The translations under genes were made by a program, and so were the position numbers. From positions 18,348,394-18,412,393 of the forward strand of contig OY759263.1 of NCBI GenBank assembly GCA_963662155.1: 64,000 nucleotides of DNA, read 5' to 3'. Shown in pieces: positions 36,224 to 49,167 of the stretch; the first letter of the stretch is position 1, and the number at the start of each line of letters is the position of its first letter. This DNA comes from Lamellibrachia columna (Eukaryota > Annelida > Polychaeta > Sabellida > Siboglinidae). The notes below the pieces were generated by a model. The model had not been told where the DNA came from. It saw only the letters and a program-made list of their open reading frames with translations, and searched no databases.

Positions 36224-36714
36224 GTGGCCTCATCCATTGACGGGGTTTTCAATGTCTTCAACTCGAATGGTTCGAGTCACTTTGAGGAGGCTATGTTGCG
36301 ACAGCCGCAGCACCAGCAGGGCCTCGACCCGACGTCTTACTACACAACCTGGAGTCATGTAGATTCCCAGACCGCTGATGTCTCCCATAGCTTTGCCTCA
36401 ACGACTGACGGTCATGCCTGCCTCAACCCCGACCAACTCACCAGTAGCGCCTTCTGTGGGGACACAGCTGAGAAGTTCAAGGCAAGTGAGCAGTTCGCCG
36501 AGAAGTTGGGCGGCACCACTGTTGACAGATTGGCTGATGGCCCCGGGTCTGGCGTGTCGGCGAATGCAGGATCCATACTCGACAATTTCCTCGCGAACCT
36601 ACTCGACGACGATCCGCACTCGCAGCTCAGCGTGGACAATGGCTTCTGTGACGACAACAACACCGAGTCAAAGTCGAAGAATACATGCAATGCTGATGTC
36701 TACACATTTGACGG
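36224..36714 (+). CDS. MEIOC: MEIOC exon (N-terminal region)
   Basis: A 491-nt open exon after acceptor TTTTTTGTGTGGTAG with strong donor GTAAGT at 36715. It enters in phase 0 and leaves after two bases of a Gly codon, which the first base of 42669 completes. The peptide begins VASSIDGVFNVFNSNGSS and later has DPTSYYTTWSHVD. These short stretches resemble the DVFN... and FYxPWS blocks of vertebrate MEIOC N-termini (family recollection). The rest is Ser/Asp-rich and probably disordered. GC content and codon use are those of a real gene. Antisense and +1 frames over it are shadows. Confidence 0.85.
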
Positions 36715-36939
36715 GTAAGTGCACTTTAACCATTAAAAAGAGTAACATAAAAGCTTTTAAAACAAGTCATGGATGAAGTTGATATCTTAATTAGTTCCAG
36801 AGATATGACATTTTAAAGTCAGTCACCCTAGGAATTGTGTTTCTGGGAAAATACGGGTTTGAAAATTGAAAATAAGTAACAAAATATGCTATGCATATTG
36901 AAATGCCATTAGCAACCACAATTTCTGTTTACTGCATTT

Positions 36940-37135
36940 CGATGTAGCTTTACCCATTAAGGTTGGGTTTCTGGGTTGTTTTATAAAAAAAATTTGGGGT
37001 TGGGTTTCACCCAGAACAAACCTATTTCTTGGGTTGGGTTTCATTCAGAAGAATCTTGGGTTGGGTTTCATTTTCATCCAGGATAAACCTATTTCTTAGG
37101 TTGGTTTTCATCCAGATGAAACTGTTTTCTCACAC
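36940..37135. repeat. degenerate tandem repeat (GGGTTGGGTTTCAT...)
   Basis: GGGTTGGGTTTCA and ACCTATTTCTTGGG words recur about four times in roughly 60-bp steps. Confidence 0.7.
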
Positions 37136-37427
37136 AAAAAACTAGGTTTCTTCCAGTTTCATCAGGAAGTATGTTTGAAACTAGATATGTTTGAAAATGA
37201 AATTTCATGTGGAATACATTATAACAAGGTACACAAATTAATATTTTGCATAAATTAGAAGTAGAAAAAAGAAAGACACAATTCAACATAAAACTTTATA
37301 ATAACAATATTTTATTCACATTCACAAGCAAACAATGATTTATTTCTTTGTAGGCAGAATTTACTGATCAAATGGATATTCAAAGATAATTCTGTTTTAT
37401 ATAGAAAATAAGGAGCTGGAGGTGAAG

Positions 37428-37492
37428 TGTAAAGCGCTTTGAACTGTCCCAAAGATTGGATACTGCGCTATATAAGAATGAACCTTTATACT
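37428..37492 (+). repeat. SINE/LINE-type tail
   Basis: GTAAAGCGCTTTGAACTG ... GCGCTATATAAGAATGAAC is the familiar AAAGCGCTTTGA...GCGCTATAAA tail of many animal SINEs and L2-like LINEs. The upstream body is not recognisable. Confidence 0.55.
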
Positions 37493-37997
37493 TAAATAGG
37501 CCCTCGCTTTAAGTGTATATGTTACATTCAATCTGCGTAATCAGTCATTTCGCGTAATGACTGACATGTTTAGGCATTACATGAAATGACTGTTTCACTC
37601 AGGCATTTCGCGAAATGACTGAAAATTCCAGTCATTACGCGAAATGACTGGAAATAAGGCACTATTATTACACAGTTTGACTGGTGGCCATTTCAGTCAT
37701 ACTGTGCAATAACAATTTGTGTACTTTTGTCATTATATATTGTTTCAATGTTAATTGTGTATTAATGTCAGCTTTCACAATTCTTCAGACATTCACATTA
37801 CTCAAGTAGATAAACAAAGTGAATAAATATTTGCTATATATTTGCAAATAGCAACACTTTGCTAATAATTTATCCCTCTCTGGGTACAAGATTCTAACCC
37901 TCCCCCTGACAGTTTGATTGACAGCTATCTCACTAGTGTTCTCTGATTTGATGGATGACCCAACCATTCTCCAACTGGGAATGCCAATTGCCTAACA

Positions 37998-38269
37998 ATG
38001 GTGACTGTCTCAACTGGCTATTGTGCATTGCCTCTCCCTATAAAAAGAACACAATCAGTAGGTGTTAATCACTTGCCTCTTGGCATAGCTATCACAGTGG
38101 CACAGGGTAATTATGAAGTACAATTTAAGGAAGAACTTTACAAAATGTTTCAAATATGTCAAAAACATCTAATTCCCAAAGTGGAATATTTCAATACTAT
38201 AGAACAACTCAAGCTTGCAGCAACTAATGAATCTTCAAAGTCACGCCATAGATACTACATACTCAGCAA
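37998..38269 (+). CDS. transposon-borne ORF, exon 1
   Basis: Open from an ATG at 37998 to donor GTAAGA at 38270; splicing to 38997 removes the stop that would follow at once. The peptide moves from a weak N-terminus to YEVQFKEELYKMFQICQK, VEYFNTIEQLKLAA and RHRYYILSK. The join is phase 2 and the two exons total 333 nt, giving 110 residues. The pattern of a small helical domain before YxLLxKYxI...KLI recalls the N-terminus of KRBA2-like/Ginger-type integrase proteins (tentative). The integrase core is absent. Confidence 0.45.
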
Positions 38270-38996
38270 GTAAGAACCAATTTTTATTTTTAGTTTCTAA
38301 TTTCTCAGGGTAGATAGTAGTCCATTTAATCAATGCAAATATTCCAACCTATAATAAATGAGGTATGGGTGGAAAGATAGTTAAATAATCTTTGAAATGT
38401 GACATAGCTAACATGTAATTATGCAGTAATGACATTATACCAGAATTTTTTCATAGAAATTACTCCACAGCCCCACATATGCAATTTTGGTGGCTTGCAT
38501 AACATAATGTGGTTTCATTTTGATTTGGTAATGGTGAAATTTCACACTTTCATTCATTGATCTGCACATTGAAGCCACAGGGGTAATTCCCTTCAAAGGT
38601 TTTTTCAGTAAGAAGCATCATGTTAATATCTACCACAGTTGTATTGGATGCCAATACAAGCCTTAGTCCTTTCTCTGTTAAATTCTTCCTCTCTTAATGT
38701 AAACCAGGAAGTCCACAAAATGAAAGAAAATGCACAAATGAAAGCCGTCAATACTGTCTAACAAAAGTCAAGAAGTCCTTTCATGATTTGTCACATTAAG
38801 CCGTGCAAACAAATTAATTTAAAAGGGAAGTTAAACCAATTGTTAAATTTACTGTAAAAGACACATTGATAAACATGATTATGAATATATTACAATTACA
38901 ATATATTACAATATATATTTTTTTCTCACCACTTTGGTTTAGGTAGTTTATTAATAAAATTGGATAATAATTTTAATTTACTATTATGTTTCGCAG

Positions 38997-39057
38997 GTAT
39001 AAAATTTTTAAATCCAGTGACATCGAGAAGTTGATAAAGAAACGAAATACACAGTGA
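38997..39057 (+). CDS. transposon-borne ORF, exon 2
   Basis: Follows acceptor TATTATGTTTCGCAG. It completes the split Lys codon and continues YKIFKSSDIEKLIKKRNTQ to TGA at 39055-39057, in frame with 37998-38269. Confidence 0.45.
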
Positions 39058-40993
39058 TGCACACTGAAAACAGAAGTGTTAGAATAAAATGTCCTAAACC
39101 TCTGAATTTAATAGGACACAATGTCCTGAGTCCACAAAAACAATAGGACATTCTACATTTCTAACATTCAATTTAAGATACACAATAGAAGACAAATTGT
39201 AATTGATACGTCATAGTGTTTGCTCTGGGTATAGCGGCACAAAGTGCATCTAGGGGGACTGGGTCATTGCACCTCGTAATAAAAACATTAATTTGATGAT
39301 AAGTGGTTTCGACCATGTGGAGTAACTTCAATTCCTGGTGTTCTACACAATCCAAAGTGAACCCGAACAATAATCTTAGCCAATTGAGACAGTCATCATT
39401 GTTAGGCAAAATATTTTTGAGTGTGAGAAATAGATAGCTGCTAGGTGGCAATTTCTGAAAATATCTGGCTAGGTAGATGAAAAAACAGCAAGTCTGCCCA
39501 CATCAGTTGTCATTAATCAGGGCAAAACACTGTTTAAGTTATTACGCGAAATGACTGCACCTCTTTTCCAGTCATTTCACATAATGACTGACATTTTCAG
39601 TCATTTTGAGAAATGCCTGAGTGAAACAGTCATTTCGCGTAATGCCTAAATATGTCGGTCATTACGCGAAATGACTGATTACACAGATTGACTGTAACAT
39701 ATATACTGCACAACACAATTGTTGGACGGTCAAAATATCAACAAAGTAATCTCATAAACCTCATAAACCTCATAAACCTTATGCAATTACAATGCTTATT
39801 GTTCATTTCTTACCCTTTTGCTTTGTGGGACAACCTAGTCCATGCAGTTCTGTCACATGCCTTTTGATGTTGTCCTCGTTTCAATCATTGCTTAATTTCT
39901 CGACCATATCAGTGTTGTGTTTATAATCATAATTATGATTACTTTGGCAATGTAATTGAGCACGATTACAATTACTTTGCTTTTTACCAATGTAAAGTGA
40001 ATACGTGAGTATGTGTACTCAAAAATGGTTGCAGATTACAATTACGATTACTGAGTGTGATTACTTCATCTCTGATTTACAAACCCCAAATTATCACTGG
40101 TTTTCATACTACCATGCTGGGTCGATTGTTTACAGACAAAATGCTGTATTTGTACTTGTGATTGATTTTGGTTCTAAATTTATACTGTAATTGCAATTAT
40201 TTTTCTTGTTAGATTACAACACTTACATCACTTACGATTATTTACAATATTTGTTGAAGATTTGTTGAAGTTAGTTTCACAAACTTTACATGAAAAACCT
40301 ATGAACAGTACTGTCTGTTACTTGTAAGTTGAAACTCAAGACTTAATTATAACACAGGTCTGCACACATAATAGTAACCTTTGGAATAAACAGCTGACCC
40401 AGCGTAAAGTGTAGATCTGCAATTATAATTTAAATGTTCTAATTGATTTGAACATTTCAGTTTGTATGATTACAATTTAAATGAAAATTAGATTTTGTGT
40501 AATTTGACCCAGCCTTGCACACTACTACCAACATGTACTGTATTGTTACATTATGTTACATGTATGTAATATGCTATTACATACATGTACTTTATTGTTA
40601 CATTATATTACATGTAATAGCATATTATCAGGCTGGTGGTGTAGAAAGGAATCCAGACATGCCAAAGTGCCCATAGTACAGGCCCTTAGCCAGGGACCTG
40701 TCTGCTCATCTTCAAGGCTGGCAAATGTCTTACAATGATGGGTAAAATAAAAATAAAAGACAGTGTTTCTTTTTACAAGATGAGATATTTTCATAGTAAA
40801 ATTGTTTGAACTGTCTTGTGACTCTTAGTGCACACGGTCGTGATTCGGCGAATGTTGTCGGCGGCAGAATAGCGAATACTGCTGATCTATAAGGTTATAT
40901 ATATTTTAACCTGGCTGTTCTCAGTACCTATCCATCGGTGCTCTCATTTGAAGAAACAGTCCCTTGACCCAGATGTCATGGGGTGAGTTCAAA

Positions 40994-41278
40994 ATGGAAC
41001 CTGCCAAGCGAATGAAAAGATGCGATATGTCGACATAAAAGTTCACAACAATCGATGCCTTTTTCGTAAACGTGAATAAAAGCAGCGTTCCTACGATTGT
41101 CCCTGAACAGTCCGAGTCAGCATCCTTTGTTACGTTGTTGGAGATCCATAATGTTGATGTGCCTGCCGCTAGTAACCAAGATGCTACTGTATTGTCAGCC
41201 ACCGCTGGCACTCTGCAGTGGCCAAGCACGGTAGACCTCCAAATTGAGTCTGATTCGGGCTCTGATTCACATGTATAA
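40994..41278 (+). pseudogene. possible hAT-type transposase N-terminus relic
   Basis: From ATG 40994 the frame reads MEPAKRMKRCDMST, an in-frame TAA (codon 15), then KFTTIDAFFVNVNKSSVP and a Ser/Glu-rich stretch to a stop at 41276-41278. A basic start followed by xIDAFF/LDSFF is common at the N-termini of ZMYM/TTF-type hAT transposases (family knowledge). No downstream exon was found and the early stop breaks it. Confidence 0.35.
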
Positions 41279-41452
41279 CCGGCGTGTAGGCCCTATTATC
41301 AGCAGCAGTAAATACATATTGTTTTTTGTCCAGTAGGCAATATTGAATCTAGATGATTGCTGTTTTATCAAAGAAGTAATGTTTCAATGTATTACTTTAA
41401 AAACCAGTTGTATTACTGAGTGCTATATCTTCTATTTTTATTTGTTGTAATG

Positions 41453-41705
41453 CTTTACTTTTAGTGTTAAGCATCTGATTTTGATTGTAATCATATTTGT
41501 TCATATTAGATGTATTTGCATGCATGTACTTAGTCTTAACATGCTTCAAACATTACTTCCATGTTTATATATTTAAAATAAAGTTTACTTTTGGTGTCAA
41601 GCATTTAATTTTGAGTGTGATTGTAATTATTATACATATTTGTATGCATGTACTTTGTCTTAAGATGCCTCAAACATTTCTTCTGTGTTTATATATTTAT
41701 TACTG
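41453..41705. repeat. ~131-bp tandem duplication
   Basis: TTTACTTTTAGTGTTAAGCAT at 41453 and TTTACTTTTGGTGTCAAGCAT at 41584 start two collinear copies that both run to TTTATATATTTA. Confidence 0.85.
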
Positions 41706-42668
41706 TGCAGATGATAATGCCAACATCACTGCACAGCTAGTAAGACTCGAATGGGCTAATAATGGTTAAACCAGACATGGCCTGCCATTGAAAAAATCTA
41801 ATTCAGCCAATAATGACTGTCATTTTGACATTTGCTCAACTTGCATTGGCTGACCAGTGCAAAAATCAAATGGGCCATTCGCTGTCATTATATCAACCAG
41901 CATTGGCTTGCCATTAAAAAAAAATGTCATAGATGCGAACAGCTTCCAAGGAAGCTGTTTGCACGTTTAAGGTTTTTTAGAATGTTAAAGATTGGCAACA
42001 TTTTATTTCTGACTAAGGGCCTGCCATGGTATATTAGAAGTATCTGCATGCAGTCCATCTACTAAGAAAGAAGTCATTCAAACTAAGTAACCTTAATAAG
42101 CTAAAACAGCGTGGACATGATTTCAATATGAGGAAAAGTTGCACTGTAATGTGTTTACAGTGACTGATCCAGAATGTGTCATGGTCGACTAGCAAGTGAT
42201 TCATCAAGGTGTCTCCTACCTTAAGTTCAGCCCCATCAATTACACTACACAGAAAGTAGCACAGTGGCTATGTACAGCAAATACAGCCATTCATAATTAC
42301 AAGGATGAGCTGTCTTATTGCAACATTACAAAATGCATGATTATAGCTAGTCCGGCAAACCATAAACCAATTTTAGTTACACTGCTGATCCAGGGTTGTT
42401 TAAGATTCAGCCCATACTGACAGTATCAAATATCATATGGACAGAATAAGCAAATAAAATTGTTTTTGTTAGTAAGGAAATATTATATATAAATCTTATA
42501 AGGGCAGAGCTCGATTTCATATGGACAATTTGACCATATATAGAGCTGAAAACTCTGAACACAGAAACAATGCAGAAAACTAAATAAAAGTCAGCATTTT
42601 GGTTTTGAGCCATGTTTCTATGTGAATCATTTATTCTCACCAAGTGATAATCTTTCTTTCTCTCGCAG

Positions 42669-42926
42669 GTCTCCGGGGAATAACCTGAGCCTGTGGTCAT
42701 CAGGTGGCGGCACCAGTAGCACACCCTCTGTACACTCAGAGCACAACTCCGTGTCGTACGGCAGTCTGGAGCGCACGGATCACCTGTGGGACTTGGACCA
42801 ACATGACCTAGGATCCAGTTTCCAGCCAGATACGTCCATGATGTTTGCTGATCCTCAGTATGCTTTGAGAGACCAACTGCGACAGTCGCAGTTCAGTCGC
42901 GAGAGACTGCACTACACAAAATCTCT

Positions 42927-42993
<67 letters not shown>

Positions 42994-44321
42994 TTGCCAC
43001 TGTTCGCGTCGCCGCTGTCAAGTCATCTGTCCGATAGTGCTGACATGCTCATGTCATCGTCACAGCATCAGGTTGCCGACACGGAGCAGCGACAGAACGT
43101 CGTCGCGCATGGTCGCATCATCAGCTTGGACAAATGGCGGGCACATGCCTCCGAATACGGTAACGGCCAGGAGGACGTCTTTCACGAGAACGTACATTAC
43201 GAAGCGCAGTCACGGAACAGGCACGGTGTGTCGCCACTTGACCTGGTGCACGACAGGGATGTGATGTACAAACACCCAGCTACAAACGGCCATGATGTGA
43301 CGTCATCTGACATCTTTGACAAGGAACTTCTGGTGAAGAAGTTGCTTGCTCAGCAGCAGGCCCAACCGCTGCAGATGGCTGCTGCAGGTGGTGCTGGTGT
43401 CTGCGGTGGCGGCGGCGATCTGTTACAGTCGGCCATCAGAGAGAAAGCCTACGATCGAGGACGGCTCCACATGGACATGCGACCATACGATTCGCACACG
43501 CAGTTCCGCTCACAGCCGCCTGTAGGCAATGTCATGCAGCCAATTTCGGTGATGACGCAGGGTCCCAGTGGCTACCTTGGAGGTGGATACTCAAATCCTT
43601 GCACGCCAGATTCGCTGAGCGATGGCGTCGGTGCTCAGGTGCCTTTCGAAGTGCAGCAACAGCAACAGGCCGTTGCCATGACAAATGCCCATTACCACCG
43701 AATGCTGATGCAGCAGCAGCAACAGCAACAGCAGCAGAAGGTTGCGTTTCAGAAGTTTATCCCCCACACCACGCCTCAACAATCGCCAATTGCACCAACG
43801 TATGAGAGGCGAGCGAACGTTGCAGCTCCGCCAACGGTGGCGTCATACCGAGGCACACACAGCTTCCCGTTCTACACCCGTCAACGACATGTCAGTGATA
43901 CCGGGTACGACGTGCGATACACAGGTGGCGGCACAGAGACATGCCTTCCGCACAGCAGCCTGTCGCTTCCCGACCATTTCTCGGCCGAGCAGCCCATGCC
44001 ATTCCCAAAAGAGTTTGCCTATCCACACCACCGTAGCCAGATCATTGACGACATGGTACTGCCAGAATTTGCCTCTGGATTGCCGCCGGCAACGGCTGCC
44101 TTCCAAACGAAGTTCCACCCTAGTTTCCCCCCGCCCCACCTGCAAGGCCAGTTTGGCATGGAGGCGGCCTTTGACCCGTACTGCCAGCAGTTCGAGCCGT
44201 TCATTCGCGGCAGGTTGGCGCCACCGTTCTTTGGTTCCGGTCACGACGTATACGTCGACATGTTTCCGCATCATTTCATCAACGGAATGCCGCCATTCTT
44301 CCATGGGTTCAAGCCACCTCG
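42669..44321 (+). CDS. MEIOC: MEIOC large central exon with polyglutamine tracts
   Basis: A 1,653-nt exon between acceptor CTTTCTTTCTCTCGCAG and donor GTGAGT. It codes about 551 residues: a Ser/Thr-rich start (SPGNNLSLWSS), a tract of 22 Gln codons at 42928-42993 (mostly CAG, two CAA), a second tract of nine at 43711-43737, and His/Pro-rich linkers. The end is aromatic (PPFFGSGHDVYVDMF... INGMPPFFHGFKPP). That last segment matches the position of the aromatic YPYF-x-DMMY/GFVPTFGF block just before the conserved domain in vertebrate MEIOC (recollection). It ends with two bases of an Arg codon completed at 45939. Probably disordered and the fastest-evolving part. Confidence 0.92.
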
Positions 44322-45938
44322 GTGAGTTTTCTATTCTTGTCACAATGCTACAATCTCTACTAACATGCGTGGCACCGGTATTTGAATAGAGCTGTGGTCA
44401 TCAACTTAGGGTAGCCGTAATATTTGAGGTTATTATGCTTGACCTCGCCCTGGATTTCAGGGGGAAAGCGGAAAGCAACAAAAAGTGTTTTACAAAAAGT
44501 TATGGTGTGAGCTTGCGATGTTAGTATTCCGAAAAATATATTTTAATTCGATGAATAACAGCTTGATAAAATTGCTTGAATTACGTAATGGTTTTAAGTG
44601 TTGTTACCATGAAGCTAACTGACGTCTTACATGAATATTGATTCAAATAATTGAATTTAAATTTGGTGCTGTTAATAATGAAATCTATATAATCTGTGTT
44701 TCTGAAGCATCATAATCTAGATCTCCACTGTAGTAAATTTAGTATGTGTTAAAATCTATCCATATCCCTTTAAAAATACATCCTTTAATATGTGTGGCCA
44801 ATCACTGGCCATGTGGACCCATTTATGTGGACTGGGTGACTGCGAATTCTGAAAAAATGGCCATCAAATCAATTGTATTTTAAAGTATATATTCCAAGGA
44901 CAAAATTGATGTTTTTATTGTGAACCATGCTGAAAGTGACAGTATGTTACTGTTAGCCTGCAGGGAACTTATGAATAAATAACGATGTCTTGCCAAGGTG
45001 TCAAGACATTTATTTTCACTGACATCATGTGACATCAGGTGCCACATGAAAGCTATCCTAAATTGACATTATGGGTATGGAGGCATTGCAGAATCTATGT
45101 CATGAATAAAATATATTTCCTGTCGATTTGCACTCCTACACAGTCCATACATATAATGAGCGAAAAAACTTATTTTTAAAATAGGTGTCACAAATAAAAA
45201 ACGTCTCTGTCACCTAGGGTTTCAAATGCCTTAATCACCCAGGATCACAAACTTTGAAGAAACAAAAAGGCTTCAGTTCTAGCCCTGTCACTAAATATTA
45301 TGTTAGTTGCATGTGTAATAAAATATGAAGGCTACTGCCAGTCAGGTAAGGGTTTTTTGTTGTATGGTAATATATTTCAGGAGTAGAACAAATTATTAGT
45401 AGACATTCTCAGTAGTAAACATGCTAGTTTATAATTACTAATCCACAAGGAAATGTTCTACTGCCACAGTGTGTATATTAAGTTATTAACATGTTAATGT
45501 ACCATTTAATAGTACATGTGCAATGTATTGGGAACTAAAGCTGTAATTTTTAAAGTGTAATTTTTTGTTGTTGGGGGAGGATGTGAAATACTCAAATTTA
45601 CACACAATTCTTTTATACATTGAGACCCTCCAATTTACGCACAAATCTCCGAGACCCCGAGACACTCCGATTTAAGCATAAATCTCCTGCATTTGCATTT
45701 CTGAAACTTGATATGTATAACAGAGTCAGAAAATGTTTCTTGGGAATATTACACTATTAACGTGTACCAGGTACATCTGTTTGGACTATTACAGGTACAA
45801 CTTGCACGGTGTAGGCTACAGTTACAATTCTTTGCTTAATATTGATGCTTAAAATGTCTGCACTGACAATGAATTTATAGTTTATAGATGATATTGCTAA
45901 ATTATTATTTATACCATTATGTTTTCTGTAATCATCAG
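44322..45938. other. MEIOC intron, no feature seen
   Basis: AT-rich sequence without recognisable repeat or exon. Confidence 0.5.
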
Positions 45939-46023
45939 GCGTACTGGTCCTTCGAACGAGCTGCATGTGTGCTTAGAGGAAGCATCGGACCAGTTCAAGA
46001 ACTTAGAAAAAGAACGAAAGAAG
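45939..46023 (+). CDS. MEIOC: MEIOC exon (start of conserved domain)
   Basis: An 85-nt exon after acceptor TTTTCTGTAATCATCAG, donor GTTTGT. It reads (R)RTGPSNELHVCLEEASDQ, then FKNLEKERKK. Vertebrate MEIOC has the same GPSSELHxRLEExYEQWRxLEKERKK-type block at this point, which identifies the gene. It starts the C-terminal coiled-coil domain needed for binding the helicase YTHDC2. It leaves in phase 0. Confidence 0.95.
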
Positions 46024-46595
46024 GTTTGTATGATTTAAAAAGATTTAACAAAATTACCATCTGGCCCTCTGTGTTGTGCCTAGTTTGGTTGCAAATGTGA
46101 CTGTTTTTTCTTTTTGGCAATTAACACATTTTATATACGAATGTGTATGATAACAGGTAAAAAATATTACAGAATTTGTACTTGTCATGATGATCACTGA
46201 CCACTTCCATTCTCCTAATTAACTTCCACTACATGCAGCAGGTGGCAGCACATATACTGCAGTGCATTGTGTCATGATTTATCATTCGCTGTTGTCCACT
46301 CAACCAATGGGAAACCGCATTTCAACTATGCAACCAAGCACTCGCACTCATCACAGACACACCAAGTCCAAGAATGCTGCCGAATGCACTGGTCTTATAC
46401 GTCAATGCAAAGTTTATAGAGCTTATTAAACGAGTCAAGTAGTTTATTATTATTTTTAATTGTCACACCCTGTTGAATGTTGAACTGAATAAAATACATG
46501 TATGTATACCGTTATGGAATAGATCTGCTACGATGATAATGTACTGGACCAATAGGCCTACGAATAAAAAATAATAACCTGGATCTGAGCAGCTG

Positions 46596-46941
46596 AAAAC
46601 ATATATGACTTGACACACGCAGTATGAAAGCTGATTAAACATAGACCGACCGCCTTAAAAGCTTAAAACATATATGACTTGACACACGCAGTATGAACGC
46701 TGATTAAACATAGACTGACCGCCTTAAAAACTTAAAACATATATGACTTGACACACGCAGTATGAAAGCTGATTAAACATAGACTGACCGCCTTAAAAAC
46801 TTAAAACATATATGATTTGACACACGCAGTATGAAAGCTGATTAAACATAGACCGACCGCCTTAAAAACTTAAAGCATATATGACTTGACACACGCAGTA
46901 TGAAAGCTGATTAAACATAGACCGATCGCCTTAAAAACTTA
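46596..46941. repeat. 69-bp minisatellite, 5 copies (MEIOC intron)
   Basis: ATATATGACTTGACACACGC recurs at exact 69-bp spacing (46601, 46670, 46739 and on) with single-base differences. No spacers, so not an array of the CRISPR kind. Confidence 0.95.
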
Positions 46942-47008
46942 ATACGGGGCGCGCAATAACCAGGCGCAACTGTATGTATTATTAGAATTATTACATAGGG
47001 TCAAATAA

Positions 47009-47341
<333 letters not shown>

Positions 47342-47747
47342 TAATTGCAGAGATTCTGTGGTTTCTTGATCACTACAAAATAATTTTTTCGGTAGAAATC
47401 TATATGTCAGTCCCCACATTATTGATGTGGATCTAAATCATCTGATTGTGGTAAAGTGTGAGTAACACCACATACCATAATCAAATTGCTGAATTTTTTT
47501 ACATATTGTTGAAAGTCGGCAGTTGTTGATTTTTGCTAACTTTGAGTCAGTAGATGGCGCCACCTGAATTAACTGTTTTGTTAAAATATTGCAATATTAT
47601 TCCTATATTTTTCTTCAGAATTCTATAAATGTTACACTAAAAGTGGATGAGTACACTGTCATTGTAATTAATTATGAAATGTGCAATTACAATAGAAGCA
47701 AACTCTGAGCATCCATTCTGAAGTTTGGAGTCTCCTTTTGCCAACAG

Positions 47748-47928
47748 GTGACGACCCTGAATGGGAAGATGGAGAAGCTACGAGGTAAGATGTTACATGC
47801 CAACATCCACTCTGCCATGGACATGTGGCTTGAGGGCATACGCAAGGTCCAGACTCGACGCAAGGAGGAGATCGTCAATGCAACGAACCGCCACCGCAAC
47901 GGCGGTCCGCGCTACCAGGAGGAGAAGG
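47748..47928 (+). CDS. MEIOC: MEIOC exon (conserved domain)
   Basis: A 181-nt exon after acceptor TCTCCTTTTGCCAACAG, donor GTAGGT. It reads VTTLNGKMEKLRGKMLHANI, then a segment with RKVQTRRKEEIVNATNRHRN. It matches the vertebrate VxTLLGKMERLR...LHANI...VQSRRKDEIVNASNRQRQG region. It exits after one base of the Asp codon completed at 48902. Confidence 0.97.
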
Positions 47929-48094
47929 GTAGGTGGCAGCACCGCAGCAGCAGTTGTGTGATCAGGATCAGGACATCTTGTTCTGATTCAGTGTGTGCCT
48001 ACATGTCTTATATACAACGTCTTTTTGGACATGTTTAAAAGGTATATATTATGTTCTCGTACAGTGTGGTAACCGGTCCTTGTTCAAATCGCTT

Positions 48095-48306
48095 ATTTTT
48101 CCCCCTGGCAGACTTCTCTGGGAAGCGTTAAGCCATGTTGCAGTTACTGCCCCAAAAGCACTGACGCATAATTTCACCACTGTGTAGCTGGCTAGCTGCA
48201 TAGTCATTTTTACAGCCAGGTAAACTAGGGCAACGTGGAGTGAAAAAATTGCCTGTGCTTCAAAATGGCAGCAGTAAGATTCAAACCCAGGTCCTCTCAA
48301 TCCCAA
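48095..48306 (-). mobile_element. diverged tRNA-derived SINE in MEIOC intron
   Basis: On the minus strand, GAGGACCTGGGTTTGAATC (B-box-like) leads into GAAGCACAGGCAATTTTTTC and ACTCCACGTTGCCC. This is the same body order as in the SINE at 26757-26964 (GGCAATTTCGTTCACCCCAC). The A-box half is too diverged to see. Confidence 0.65.
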
Positions 48307-48901
48307 CCATCTACTTTCTGTGTGAACATTTGATGGCCTCTTGCAAATGCAGATTAGTCATAGATTAGTTACATCATATAACGTGACATGTATCGCTTTC
48401 ATGTTCATTCTTCAGTTTATCCGAGTGATTTGTGCTCCAGTTGGTCGTGCGAAACATGATGATGTGCAGCTAATTATTGTATGTGTTTAGTTTAGACGAG
48501 CAATGTGTCTAGATATTGATTCGTGCCAATCCCAACTTGAGCTTTGATGAAAGGTCATGACGGGTGCACTTGCTGCCGGTCACTGATTGGCCACTGTTTC
48601 AAAATTGCCATTAACAATCATAAAAATAAATTGATGTTTTGCGAAGGTGTTTCGACATAATGGATAAAGGGCACATACGCACGTCAAGTGTTCAGCATAA
48701 AGTAGAGACACCACTTGACCATTTTCGAAGATAAAATGTTTTTGTATTGCATGTTTGGTGTGTGATGCGCATTCTTAATTGCTTGTTTAAACTGGCCTGA
48801 TGCATCAACCATTGTATGAAGAGGATAAGTAATTACATATGAGTAAGTAGCCGAGCCATTGGCCTACCACTGTGTTCACTCTTCGTGTTGTGTGTTGCTA
48901 G

Positions 48902-49167
48902 ATGTGCTAGCGCTGGCCGCTGCCATCCGTGAGTTGACCTCGCTGACCCGTCGAAGTCGCACGGCCATGTGGTGCGCCCTGCAACTAGCCAGCCAGGACA
49001 TGCCTCCCCAGTGCCTCAAGTCGGCCGAGATGGCCAGTCACGGCTTCTCGAACTTTCTCGGCACCAACGTCATCGGACAGGTGGATGTGACCTCGGACGA
49101 GGGTCAAGAGGTCAAGGACAGTGACGTTGTCACAATAGACAGTGCCGACGACAAGCCAGAGAACTGA
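48902..49167 (+). CDS. MEIOC: MEIOC terminal coding exon
   Basis: A 266-nt coding part after acceptor CGTGTTGTGTGTTGCTAG. It starts (D)VLALAAAIRELTSLTRRSR and continues TAMWCALQLASQDMPPQ, as vertebrate MEIOC does (DVFALAxAIxELxxxTRKARTTLWCALQ). A divergent acidic tail follows, ending SADDKPEN and TGA 49165-49167. All seven exons add up to 2,997 nt, an exact multiple of three: 998 residues, close to the roughly 950 of human MEIOC. The family acts with YTHDC2 to promote meiotic prophase I in germ cells, an equivalent of the Drosophila Bam-Bgcn module. Confidence 0.95.

Larger units (their letters stand above)
37513..39706. mobile_element. 2.2-kb DNA transposon with ~140-bp terminal inverted repeats
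   Basis: The left terminus (37513-37655) and the reverse complement of the right terminus (39538-39706) align over about 140 bp. Both are made of nested AGTCATTTCGCGTAATGACT palindromes and share the order TATATGTTACA, CAATCTG, GTAATCAGTCATTTCGCGTA, TTTAGGCATTAC, TTTCACTCAGGCATTT. The interior carries an apparently spliceable ORF (37998-38269 and 38997-39057). No target duplication is evident. It sits in the MEIOC intron. Confidence 0.8.
39707..42668. other. MEIOC intron, mostly unassigned
   Basis: AT-rich. Positions 40530-40625 contain repeated ATTACATGTA/TACATGTAAT palindromes. The transposase-like fragment and the tandem duplication in this stretch are listed separately. No further exon seen. 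Confidence 0.4.

Noticed and set aside
43843..44343. 166-codon antisense ORF over the MEIOC central exon
   Set aside because: Shadow of the GC-rich coding exon on the opposite strand.
46596..46941. CRISPR-like array
   Set aside because: Units are directly adjacent 69-bp repeats with no spacers, in an animal intron.
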